NCBI GenBank assembly: GCA_018267355.1
Contig: JAFDYP010000599.1
Span: forward strand, 1-7,571
DNA from: Bacteroidota bacterium
GTDB taxonomy: Bacteria > Bacteroidota > Bacteroidia > Chitinophagales > LD1
Length of the DNA: 7,571 nucleotides
Reading direction: 5' to 3'
The position numbers were made by a program, and so were the translations under genes. A model generated the notes under the pieces. The model was not told the origin of the DNA. It did no database searches and saw nothing but the letters and a program-made list of their open reading frames with translations. Below are positions 1 to 5,528 of this stretch, in pieces. Numbering within the stretch: position 1 is the first letter of the stretch; every line of letters starts with the position of its first letter.

Positions 1-25
1 ACGAATAAAAACCAAATAAATTTTT

Positions 26-37
26 TATTTTTATAAT
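26..37 (+). promoter_or_regulatory. possible promoter -7/-10 region of the first ArsR gene
   Basis: TATTTTTA at 26-33 differs from the Bacteroidota -7 element TAnnTTTG only in its last base. It overlaps a TATAAT at 32-37. Either would start transcription about 15-20 bases before the ATG. The whole leader is AT-rich, so such matches arise easily by chance, and no -33 element can be assessed this close to the window edge. Confidence 0.25.
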
Positions 38-57
38 ACAAAACAAGACCACACCCA

Positions 58-405
58 ATGGCTGTAAAATCTAACAAGGACGTTTTGGTGCTGACGAGAC
101 CGAATACAAACGAAGCTATCAAGCTCGAGTATGCCACGCTGAAGAAAGCTGTCCTGACACTGCGCGCTATCAATCATCCACTGCGTAAGGAAATAATGGA
201 GCTGATAGAAGAGAAAAAACAAATGACGGTCACAGAGATCTATATCAAGCTGCGCCTGGAGCAGTCAGTAGCATCACAGCACCTGGCTATCCTGCGCAGG
301 GCTGATCTTCTGACTACTGAGAGAGATGGCAAGTTTATCTACTACTCCATCAACGCGAAGAGGATGGAAGAAATAGCAGCCCTGGTAGAGAAGCTGGCAC
401 AATAG
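58..405 (+). CDS. ArsR-family winged helix-turn-helix transcriptional regulator (first paralog)
   Basis: This 115-residue protein is predicted to be a dimeric DNA-binding repressor of the ArsR/SmtB fold. The HPLRKEIMELI segment (residues 40-50) matches the conserved helix that opens the ArsR DNA-binding domain. QSVASQHLAILRRADL (69-84) is the recognition helix region, and residues 85-98 (TTERDGKFIYYSIN) form the beta-wing. It lacks the ELCVCDL-type metal motif and has no cysteine at all, so thiol-based metal or persulfide sensing is unlikely. The first 30 residues extend beyond the minimal domain and may help dimerisation. The ATG at 58 follows an AT-rich leader without a Shine-Dalgarno sequence. 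A terminator-like hairpin follows the gene, so it is probably transcribed alone. The next gene encodes a paralog about half identical over the core domain (hand alignment). The family is clear; the ligand and target genes are unknown. Confidence 0.9.
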   Translation: MAVKSNKDVLVLTRPNTNEAIKLEYATLKKAVLTLRAINHPLRKEIMELIEEKKQMTVTEIYIKLRLEQSVASQHLAILRRADLLTTERDGKFIYYSINAKRMEEIAALVEKLAQ

Positions 406-443
406 TAAGCTACCCGCCTATGAATACTTGAAAAAGAACCTGT

Positions 444-475
444 GACCCACCTTTTAAAGAAAGAGTGGGTCTTTT
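444..475 (+). terminator. Rho-independent-like terminator after the first ArsR gene
   Basis: GACCCAC (444-450) pairs with GTGGGTC (465-471) in a 7-bp GC-rich stem with a 14-base loop, followed by TTTT (472-475). It lies about 40 bases after the stop codon. It separates the two ArsR transcription units. The T-run is short and the loop is large, so efficiency is uncertain. Confidence 0.6.
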
Positions 476-572
476 GCGTTATAAGGCTGGCGAAAGTTGT
501 CTTATACTACATGATCGGGATCACCTATCTGAAGACGGAGCAAATGAATCGGAATACTTTTTTTTACGTACA

Positions 573-580
573 TATATTTT
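573..580 (+). promoter_or_regulatory. possible -7 element of the second ArsR gene
   Basis: TATATTTT matches TAnnTTTG in all but the last base. It lies 15 bases before the ATG at 596, which would give a very short 5' leader. I see no good TTG/TTTG -33 partner 19-21 bases upstream, so this is a weak call. Confidence 0.3.
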
Positions 581-595
581 AGACACACAGACAAC

Positions 596-901
596 ATGAA
601 AAAGCAAACGCTCCCGATCGATTTCTCAAAGTCAAAAGTCGCTGCATCTGTCATGAGGGCCCTCTCGCACCCGCTGCGCCTCGAGATCCTCGCCTTTATA
701 GACAATAAGAAGTCTGTCAAGGTGCATGACATCTACACGTCCCTCCACCTGGACCAGTCCATAGCCTCACAGCACCTCAAGATCATGCGTGACGCGGACC
801 TGGTCAACTATGAGCGGAATGGCAAGGAAAAGCACTATTCCGTAAACTATGACAAGGTGAAGCACATCAACCAGAATCTCCATAAATACATGGATAAGTA
901 A
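596..901 (+). CDS. ArsR-family winged helix-turn-helix transcriptional regulator (second paralog)
   Basis: This 101-residue protein is predicted to be an ArsR/SmtB-type repressor. HPLRLEILAFI (25-35) starts the DNA-binding domain, QSIASQHLKIMRDADL (54-69) is the recognition helix region, and residues 70-83 form the wing. It shares the QS-x-ASQHL-x-I-x-R-x-ADL core with the upstream paralog, so the pair probably arose by duplication. Like that paralog it has no cysteine and no CxC metal site. Its C-terminal helix carries D86, H90, H96 and D100; SmtB-like zinc sensors also use Asp/His residues on this helix, but the spacing here is different. The ATG at 596 follows an AT-rich stretch without a Shine-Dalgarno sequence. 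The gene ends 43 bases before the rhodanese gene, which has its own candidate promoter. Regulation of that operon is a guess from proximity only. Confidence 0.9.
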   Translation: MKKQTLPIDFSKSKVAASVMRALSHPLRLEILAFIDNKKSVKVHDIYTSLHLDQSIASQHLKIMRDADLVNYERNGKEKHYSVNYDKVKHINQNLHKYMDK

Positions 902-912
902 TCAGACTGAAT

Positions 913-920
913 TAAATTTG
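913..920 (+). promoter_or_regulatory. perfect TAnnTTTG -7 element upstream of the rhodanese-glpD pair
   Basis: TAAATTTG matches the Bacteroidota sigma -7 consensus exactly. It sits in the 43-base gap between the second ArsR gene and the rhodanese gene, and places the transcript start about 18 bases before the ATG at 945. No convincing -33 TTG is found at the expected distance. The promoter may therefore be weak, or the match fortuitous. Confidence 0.45.
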
Positions 921-944
921 CACTGCTCCGGCAGAAAAGTCTGA

Positions 945-1604
945 ATGAAACCTCTCTCCACACAAGAGGCTGCCTCTCTCATAGAGGGAGGAGCCATAGT
1001 CATTGATACACGGCCATCGGCCGTTTTTATGTCGGGATTTGTGCCCGGTTCACTTCACATTCCCCTATCTGATCGGCTCAGCGCCTATGCAGAGCTCACC
1101 CTGGACCCGGAGTATACTGCTATCCTGATAGCCGAGGCGGGACAGGAGGAGGCCGCCAGCAGGAGCTTCATCAAAACGGGTGTGGTCTCCGTAGCCGGCT
1201 ATATAGATGGTGGCTATGAGGCCTGGACCGCTGCCGGTGGTGCTACAGATATCATCATAGACATAGATGCTGAGGAGTTTGCGATAGACTATAAATTTGA
1301 TGAATTTTACCTGATAGACACGCGGCCAGACGAGGACTATGAGGCAGAGCATATAGAGTATGCCGAGAGTATACCTCTGAGCGATATAGATGAGAATACC
1401 CCCGCACTGAGTAGCACAGCCAGCTACTATATCTATGGCAAGACCATAGAAGATGCTGCATTTGCAGCGTCACTATTCCGCAGGGCTGACTTTCAAAAGG
1501 TCCGTGTAATATCAGCCTCCTATGAAGACCTGAAAGCCAATCCCGACATCAAGATCCTCAAAAAGAAAAAGACAAAACAGGATTCTAAATTTTCAGACAA
1601 CTAA
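945..1604 (+). CDS. cysteine-free tandem rhodanese-domain protein
   Basis: This 219-residue cytosolic protein has two rhodanese-like domains, at about residues 5-100 and 108-198, and a lysine-rich tail (203-212). Domain 1 shows VIDTRPSAVFMSGFVPGSLHIPL (in part, 18-41) and GYIDGGYEAW (85-94). Domain 2 shows LIDTRPDEDYEAEHIEYA (in part, 123-140) and SIPL. The layout resembles the C-terminal half of MBL-fold/rhodanese fusions common in Bacteroidota, recalled from family knowledge; here the MBL domain is absent and the ATG sits at the domain edge. Rhodaneses need an active-site cysteine for sulfur transfer. Here the first loop reads AEAGQEEA (63-70), the second YIYGKTIEDA (162-171), and there is no cysteine in the whole protein. 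It is probably a non-catalytic binding or regulatory protein. Only two bases separate it from glpD, suggesting one operon and coupled translation. ATA encodes 13 of its 22 isoleucines. Confidence 0.85.
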   Translation: MKPLSTQEAASLIEGGAIVIDTRPSAVFMSGFVPGSLHIPLSDRLSAYAELTLDPEYTAILIAEAGQEEAASRSFIKTGVVSVAGYIDGGYEAWTAAGGATDIIIDIDAEEFAIDYKFDEFYLIDTRPDEDYEAEHIEYAESIPLSDIDENTPALSSTASYYIYGKTIEDAAFAASLFRRADFQKVRVISASYEDLKANPDIKILKKKKTKQDSKFSDN

Positions 1605-1606
1605 CG

Positions 1607-3253
1607 ATGGCATTCTCTCTCAGCTCACGCCCTGCACTCCTCAGCGACCTCCGCGCCCGTCACTTTGATATCTTGGTGATAGGTGGCGGCATCACCGGCT
1701 GCGGCATAGCGCTGGATGCTGCACTGCGCGGCATGAAAGTAGCGCTGGTAGAGAAGGCAGACTTTGCCTCCGGCACCAGCAGCCGCTCTACCAAACTGAT
1801 ACATGGTGGCCTGCGCTACCTGAAGCAGTTTGAGCTAAAACTGGTACACGACGTGGGATCGGAGCGCGCCGTAGTATACCGCAATGCACGGCATGTAGTG
1901 ATACCTGAGAAGATGCTCCTGCCGATCATCAAAAATGGCTCGCTGGGCCGCGGCTCTACCTCTATGGCGCTACGCGTGTATGATTTCCTGGCCGGTGTCA
2001 AAAAGGAAGAGCTGCGCAAGATGCTGAGCCGCGAGGAGACCCTGCGCGAGGAGCCTCTGCTCAATACTGATAAAGTAATAGCCGGCGGCCTCTACTACGA
2101 GTACCGTACCGATGATAGCCGCCTGGTGATAGAGCTGGCCAAGAGTGCTGTATCTAATGGCGCCATCTGCCTGAACTATGTGGCTGTGACAGGACCACTC
2201 TATGATGAGCAGAAGCTGATCTGCGGGGCTAAGGTGACGGACCAACTGACAGGGCAGTCATTTGATATAAAAGCAACGAAAGTGGTCAATGCTGCCGGGC
2301 CATTCGTAGACCTGGTGCGGAAGAGTGATGAATCTCTGTATGGCAAGCGCCTGCAACTGACCAAAGGGGTGCATATCGTATTTCCTTATGATAAGCTGCC
2401 GCTGCATCATGCTGCCTACTTTGATGTAAAGGATGGGCGGATGATCTTTGCCATACCGAGGAATGGTGTGACGTATGTAGGCACCACAGACACGGTATAC
2501 AATCAGAATATAGATAGCCCGCATCCTACGAAGGAGGATGTGCAATACCTGATAGATGCAGTGAATGCAATGTTCCCGACGGTGGGCCTTAAGATCTCTG
2601 ACGTGGTATCGAGCTGGGCTGGTCTACGCCCACTGATCTATGAAGACGGCAAATCCCCATCTGAACTCTCACGCAAGGATGAGGTCATCATCTCCCCATC
2701 CGGCCTCATCTCTATAGCCGGTGGCAAACTGACAGGCTACCGCCTGATGGCTGAGAAAATAGCGGAGCTGGTATCTAAAGAGTTACTTGCCAAAGTGCGC
2801 TTCAAAAATACATCTACCAAAGAGTACCAGCTCAGCGGCGGTGAGTTTGCCTCTGACGAAGAACTGAAAGCCTTTGCAAAAAAAATAACGACAGATTCAT
2901 ACTACGAGTGGCTGCCGGCAGATATACGCGAGCGGTGGGTGTACCGCTATGGCCGCAATACAGAGACCATCCTGCGCAATGCTGAAGAGCTGAAGGCCAC
3001 CTATGCTGACGCTGAGCAGCTGGCGCTGGCAGCAGAGATCACGTACAGCTATTATAATGAGATGGTCACCTCTGAGCTGGACTTTGTGATACGTCGTACG
3101 GGTATGATTTACTTTGACAAGGCGCGGCTGGATAAGCAACTGGAGTTTATCAGCAGCTATTTCTCTCATGTGCTGAGCCGGACGCCGGAGCAAAAGGAAA
3201 AGGCGTGGAAAGAATTCAGTACTGCAGTAGCTGAGGTGACAGATTTTAAATGA
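1607..3253 (+). CDS. glpD: FAD-dependent glycerol-3-phosphate dehydrogenase
   Basis: This 548-residue enzyme oxidises sn-glycerol 3-phosphate to dihydroxyacetone phosphate and passes electrons through FAD to the membrane quinone pool (EC 1.1.5.3 family). The N-terminal dinucleotide fold is clear: DILVIGGGITGCG (21-33), with E49 ending the second strand. The GlpD signature SGTSSRSTKLIHGGLRYL spans 55-72. The motif LRPLIYEDGK lies near residue 340 and AGGKLTGYR near 371-379; these are typical substrate/FAD-site segments. A C-terminal DAO_C domain starts near 406 and includes ELDFVIRRTGMIYFD near 490-504. Length is normal for the family, and no frame disruption is seen. There is no transmembrane segment, consistent with peripheral membrane association. 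It follows the rhodanese gene after two bases and ends just before a strong hairpin. No glpK or glpF is in the window. A glycerol-3-phosphate oxidase is a less likely alternative. Confidence 0.95.
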   Translation: MAFSLSSRPALLSDLRARHFDILVIGGGITGCGIALDAALRGMKVALVEKADFASGTSSRSTKLIHGGLRYLKQFELKLVHDVGSERAVVYRNARHVVIPEKMLLPIIKNGSLGRGSTSMALRVYDFLAGVKKEELRKMLSREETLREEPLLNTDKVIAGGLYYEYRTDDSRLVIELAKSAVSNGAICLNYVAVTGPLYDEQKLICGAKVTDQLTGQSFDIKATKVVNAAGPFVDLVRKSDESLYGKRLQLTKGVHIVFPYDKLPLHHAAYFDVKDGRMIFAIPRNGVTYVGTTDTVYNQNIDSPHPTKEDVQYLIDAVNAMFPTVGLKISDVVSSWAGLRPLIYEDGKSPSELSRKDEVIISPSGLISIAGGKLTGYRLMAEKIAELVSKELLAKVRFKNTSTKEYQLSGGEFASDEELKAFAKKITTDSYYEWLPADIRERWVYRYGRNTETILRNAEELKATYADAEQLALAAEITYSYYNEMVTSELDFVIRRTGMIYFDKARLDKQLEFISSYFSHVLSRTPEQKEKAWKEFSTAVAEVTDFK

Positions 3254-3268
3254 TCCAATCAACTACAA

Positions 3269-3310
3269 ATAATGAGAAAGGCAGGACTCGCATCCTGCCT
3301 TTCTCATTAT
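3269..3310. terminator. bidirectional hairpin terminator between convergent glpD and PfkB kinase genes
   Basis: An 18-bp perfect inverted repeat (3269-3286 with 3293-3310) encloses a six-base loop, CTCGCA. It lies 15 bases after the glpD stop and 13 bases beyond the stop of the opposing kinase gene, so it can serve both transcripts. There is no long T-run outside the stem, but each arm carries A- and T-rich segments that would act as the tract in either direction. Confidence 0.75.
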
Positions 3311-3323
3311 AGGAGATCAAAGA

Positions 3324-4253
3324 CTAGTCTTCGATCTCGATGTCAAACTGAACGAGGTCGATGAACTCGCGGACGCGGTTCTCGATATCACGATGAGAGA
3401 GCTCCTTCAGGCGCTGGGTGCCAAACTTCTCTACACAGAAAGACGCCATAGCAGAACCATAAATGATGGCGCGCTTCATATTGTCAAAGGAGATATCACG
3501 CGTCTTGTCCAGGTAGCCGCAGAAGCCTCCTGCAAAAGTATCGCCCGCACCAGTCGGATCAAATACCTCCTCCAGTGGCAACGCCGGCGCGAAGAACACA
3601 TGGTGATCGTGGAACAACAAGGCGCCGTGTTCGCCTTTCTTTATAATCAGATATTTAGGTCCCATCTCGAGTATCCTGGCCGCAGCCTTTACCAGAGAGT
3701 ATTCATTTGACAACTGACGCGCCTCGGCATCATTGATAGTGAGGACATCTATTTTAGCTATCACACTCTTTAGCGTCTCAATAAATGGCTCCGTCATCCA
3801 GAAGTTCATCGTATCGAGTACGATCAGCTTAGGGCGCTTTGGTAGCTGCTCTATCACCTTTATCTGCAGTGCGGGGTCGATATTGCCGAGCAGGAGTATG
3901 TCGCTATCCTTGTAGCTCTCAGGCACTACCGGATTAAACTCCAGGAGGACATTCAGATCAGTGATCAGCGTATCACGGGTATTCATATCCAGGTGATACT
4001 TGCCACTCCAGAAAAAAGACTTCTTGCCTTCTTTTATCTCTATACCTGTAGTGTCTACGCCTTTGCTGCGGAGCAGCGCCAGCTCATTCATATCAAAGTC
4101 ATCTCCGATCACAGAGACGATGTTTGTCTTCTTAGAGAAGTAAGAGGCTGACCAGGCGATGTATGTGGCAGCGCCACCTACGATCTTGTCAGTTTTGCCA
4201 AATGGTGTCTCTATGGCGTCAAAGGCTACGGTACCTACGGTAAGTAATGACAT
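3324..4253 (-). CDS. PfkB/ribokinase-family carbohydrate kinase
   Basis: This 309-residue cytosolic kinase is predicted to transfer phosphate from ATP to a sugar or nucleoside hydroxyl. The glycine pair of the substrate-binding region is in VGGAATY (25-31). The NDAE motif (174-177) matches the NxxE magnesium/phosphate motif of the family, and KKGEHG (205-210) is the conserved ATP-side strand. The signature FDPTGAGDTFAGGF (231-244) contains the anion hole and the catalytic base D238. Length is typical of ribokinase-like enzymes. The ATG at 4253 is supported by the family N-terminus beginning at the first beta strand (SLLTVGTVAFD). The gene converges on glpD across a hairpin and lies 76 bases downstream of the pseudouridine synthase gene, with a candidate promoter between them. 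Substrate cannot be read from the sequence: ribose, adenosine, fructose or another sugar are all possible. Confidence 0.9.
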   Translation of the reverse strand: MSLLTVGTVAFDAIETPFGKTDKIVGGAATYIAWSASYFSKKTNIVSVIGDDFDMNELALLRSKGVDTTGIEIKEGKKSFFWSGKYHLDMNTRDTLITDLNVLLEFNPVVPESYKDSDILLLGNIDPALQIKVIEQLPKRPKLIVLDTMNFWMTEPFIETLKSVIAKIDVLTINDAEARQLSNEYSLVKAAARILEMGPKYLIIKKGEHGALLFHDHHVFFAPALPLEEVFDPTGAGDTFAGGFCGYLDKTRDISFDNMKRAIIYGSAMASFCVEKFGTQRLKELSHRDIENRVREFIDLVQFDIEIED

Positions 4254-4273
4254 GGGTATATCAGATTTGGCGG

Positions 4274-4306
4274 CAAATATGTGAATAATCTGCTAATGCC
4301 ACGAAA
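4274..4306 (-). promoter_or_regulatory. candidate promoter of the PfkB kinase gene
   Basis: On the minus strand, CATATTTG (4281-4274) matches TAnnTTTG in all but its first base. A TTTCG (4306-4302) lies exactly 20 bases upstream in the -33 position. Transcription would begin about 14 bases before the ATG at 4253. This suggests that the kinase can be expressed independently of the upstream pseudouridine synthase gene. Confidence 0.4.
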
Positions 4307-4329
4307 GGAGATATCCCTGTAGGCCTTTC

Positions 4330-4992
4330 TCAGCCAAAGGCTGCCCAAAGGCTATCTGCCGGTACAGCGGCAAGAACCTCTACCGCCTGACCCTCTATGG
4401 GATGTTTGAATCTCAAAGACCGGGCATGAAGAGCGATAGCATTAGGTTTATATTTTTCTGCTGACCCGTACTTTTCATCACCGATGATCGGGCACCCGAT
4501 GTGCGCCAGCTGCGCGCGTATCTGGTGGTATTTGCCGGTGACCAGCTCTATCTCCAGGAGTGATTTGCCGGCGGTGTGCTGTAGGGTGGCATAGCGTAGT
4601 ATCACCTCATCGGTCTTTTTTCGCGGCTTGTCATATATTACAGCCTTGTGCTGCATATTATCTTTCTCCAGCCAGTGGCGCAGCTCTGCATTAGCCGGGG
4701 AGGGTGGCGCGCTCACCACCGCCCAGTATTTTTTGTCCACCCGACGGGCTGTAAACTGAGCAGTGAGCAGTTTGAGCACGGAGGCTTTGCGCGCCAGCAA
4801 GAGCGCTCCGCTGACAGGACGATCCAGCCGATGCACGTTTCGTAAAATATTATTGCCACGTAGCGGACCCAACTGTGCTATCAGGCTATCCGCCACATTT
4901 TCATGGCCGACAGCGTCTGGCTCTGACATCAGGCCTTGCGGCTTGCTGACCACCAGCAGGTATTTATCTTCATATAAAACGGGTATCTCCAT
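4330..4992 (-). CDS. RluA-family RNA pseudouridine synthase
   Basis: This 220-residue enzyme is predicted to isomerise specific uridines in rRNA or tRNA to pseudouridine. It shows the family opening VLYEDKYLLVVSKPQGL (5-21) and the catalytic motif HRLDRPVSGALLLAR (54-68), with D57 as the nucleophile. It also has the C-terminal TGKYHQIRAQLAHIGCPIIG (152-171) followed by DEKYG. There is no N-terminal S4 RNA-binding domain, so it belongs with the short single-domain members. The frame remains open to an upstream ATG at 5034, adding 14 residues. I chose the ATG at 4992 because family members start close to the LYED strand and because a candidate promoter overlaps the extra stretch. The RNA target (23S rRNA or tRNA, RluA- or TruC-like) cannot be decided. 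The neighbouring genes give no functional hint. Confidence 0.9.
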   Translation of the reverse strand: MEIPVLYEDKYLLVVSKPQGLMSEPDAVGHENVADSLIAQLGPLRGNNILRNVHRLDRPVSGALLLARKASVLKLLTAQFTARRVDKKYWAVVSAPPSPANAELRHWLEKDNMQHKAVIYDKPRKKTDEVILRYATLQHTAGKSLLEIELVTGKYHQIRAQLAHIGCPIIGDEKYGSAEKYKPNAIALHARSLRFKHPIEGQAVEVLAAVPADSLWAAFG

Positions 4993-5003
4993 CACACTGA
5001 GCT

Positions 5004-5035
5004 GCAAAATAGGGAGAATATAGGGTGCTTTCAAA
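5004..5035 (-). promoter_or_regulatory. candidate promoter of the pseudouridine synthase gene
   Basis: On the minus strand, TTTG (5035-5032) is followed after 20 bases by TATTTTGC (5011-5004). This resembles TAnnTTTG with one T missing. The start of transcription would fall just before the ATG at 4992, giving an extremely short leader. If real, it excludes the alternative ATG at 5034. Confidence 0.35.
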
Positions 5036-5166
5036 AATCCCGGGCCGGACCCTCAAAACCATTGATATCACATGGTTTGATAAAAAGAATGAGAGGTTTC
5101 GGAGTCATAATAATCAGGCAAAATGCGAAAAACCGCAACGGCTGATAGCAGTACTTTTATTATATA

Positions 5167-5472
5167 ATGGAAAAAGAAGGAGCCCTGCTACTCATACTGG
5201 CCGATAAGCTGAACAGCTATGACGAAGCCGAGATACGGCGCATCTGCAGCGACATGCTCGGCCTGCCTGACACATCAGACCAGGACACTGTCTGCCGCAT
5301 ACTGCTGCGATGGATACAGCTGGATAGCCACACGCGGCAGAAGATACTGGCACAGGTATCCCACAGCGCCGCCACCGGGCAGGAGACGGAGCTGAGCCTG
5401 CGTATCAATATGGCCATCCAGCAGCTGATCTGCAGGCGCATGGAGCGTGAGGATAGGCCCACTGCAGCATGA
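5167..5472 (+). CDS. hypothetical protein, 101 residues, helical
   Basis: I do not recognise a family for this protein. It is charged and probably all-helical, with likely helices at residues 4-16, 19-32, 39-51, 54-64 and 74-93. It has three cysteines (27, 43, 89) that do not form a known metal motif, and no signal peptide or membrane segment. Coding is supported by codon use like that of its neighbours, including ATA isoleucine codons, by an ATG preceded by an AT-rich leader (TTATTATATA), and by its position just upstream of a clear gene on the same strand. The start is 174 bases from the divergent pseudouridine synthase start, and the stop is 56 bases before the next gene. It may share a transcript with that gene. 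Reading frames open on the opposite strand across this region look like shadows. Confidence 0.6.
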   Translation: MEKEGALLLILADKLNSYDEAEIRRICSDMLGLPDTSDQDTVCRILLRWIQLDSHTRQKILAQVSHSAATGQETELSLRINMAIQQLICRRMEREDRPTAA

Positions 5473-5528
5473 CATCTTGCTCATTTTGATTACATTCAGT
5501 TATCCTTTAGCCCATCTCTACCCAAAGC

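Noticed and set aside
513..619. GATCGGGA and its reverse complement TCCCGATC flanking the second ArsR start
   Set aside because: An 8-bp match about 90 bases apart, with one copy inside the coding region, is expected by chance and is not supported as an operator.
502..732. Minus-strand open frame of 76 codons across the second ArsR gene
   Set aside because: It lies opposite a clear ArsR gene and its promoter region and shows no recognisable domain; it is a shadow frame.
1816..3262. Several minus-strand open frames within glpD
   Set aside because: They overlap an intact, well-conserved GlpD, and their translations are of low complexity and unlike known proteins.
4303..4329. GAAAGG/CCTTTC inverted repeat just after the pseudouridine synthase stop
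   Set aside because: The stem is only 6 bp with a 15-base loop and no T-run, and it touches the candidate kinase promoter; too weak to call a terminator.
5025..5207. Plus-strand 60-codon frame in the divergent intergenic region
   Set aside because: It covers candidate promoters, overlaps the start of the next gene in another frame and has no recognisable features.
5217..5484. Two minus-strand open frames opposite the 101-residue protein
   Set aside because: The plus-strand frame has the codon habits of its neighbours and a better start context. The opposite frames give serine/arginine- and cysteine-rich translations typical of shadows.
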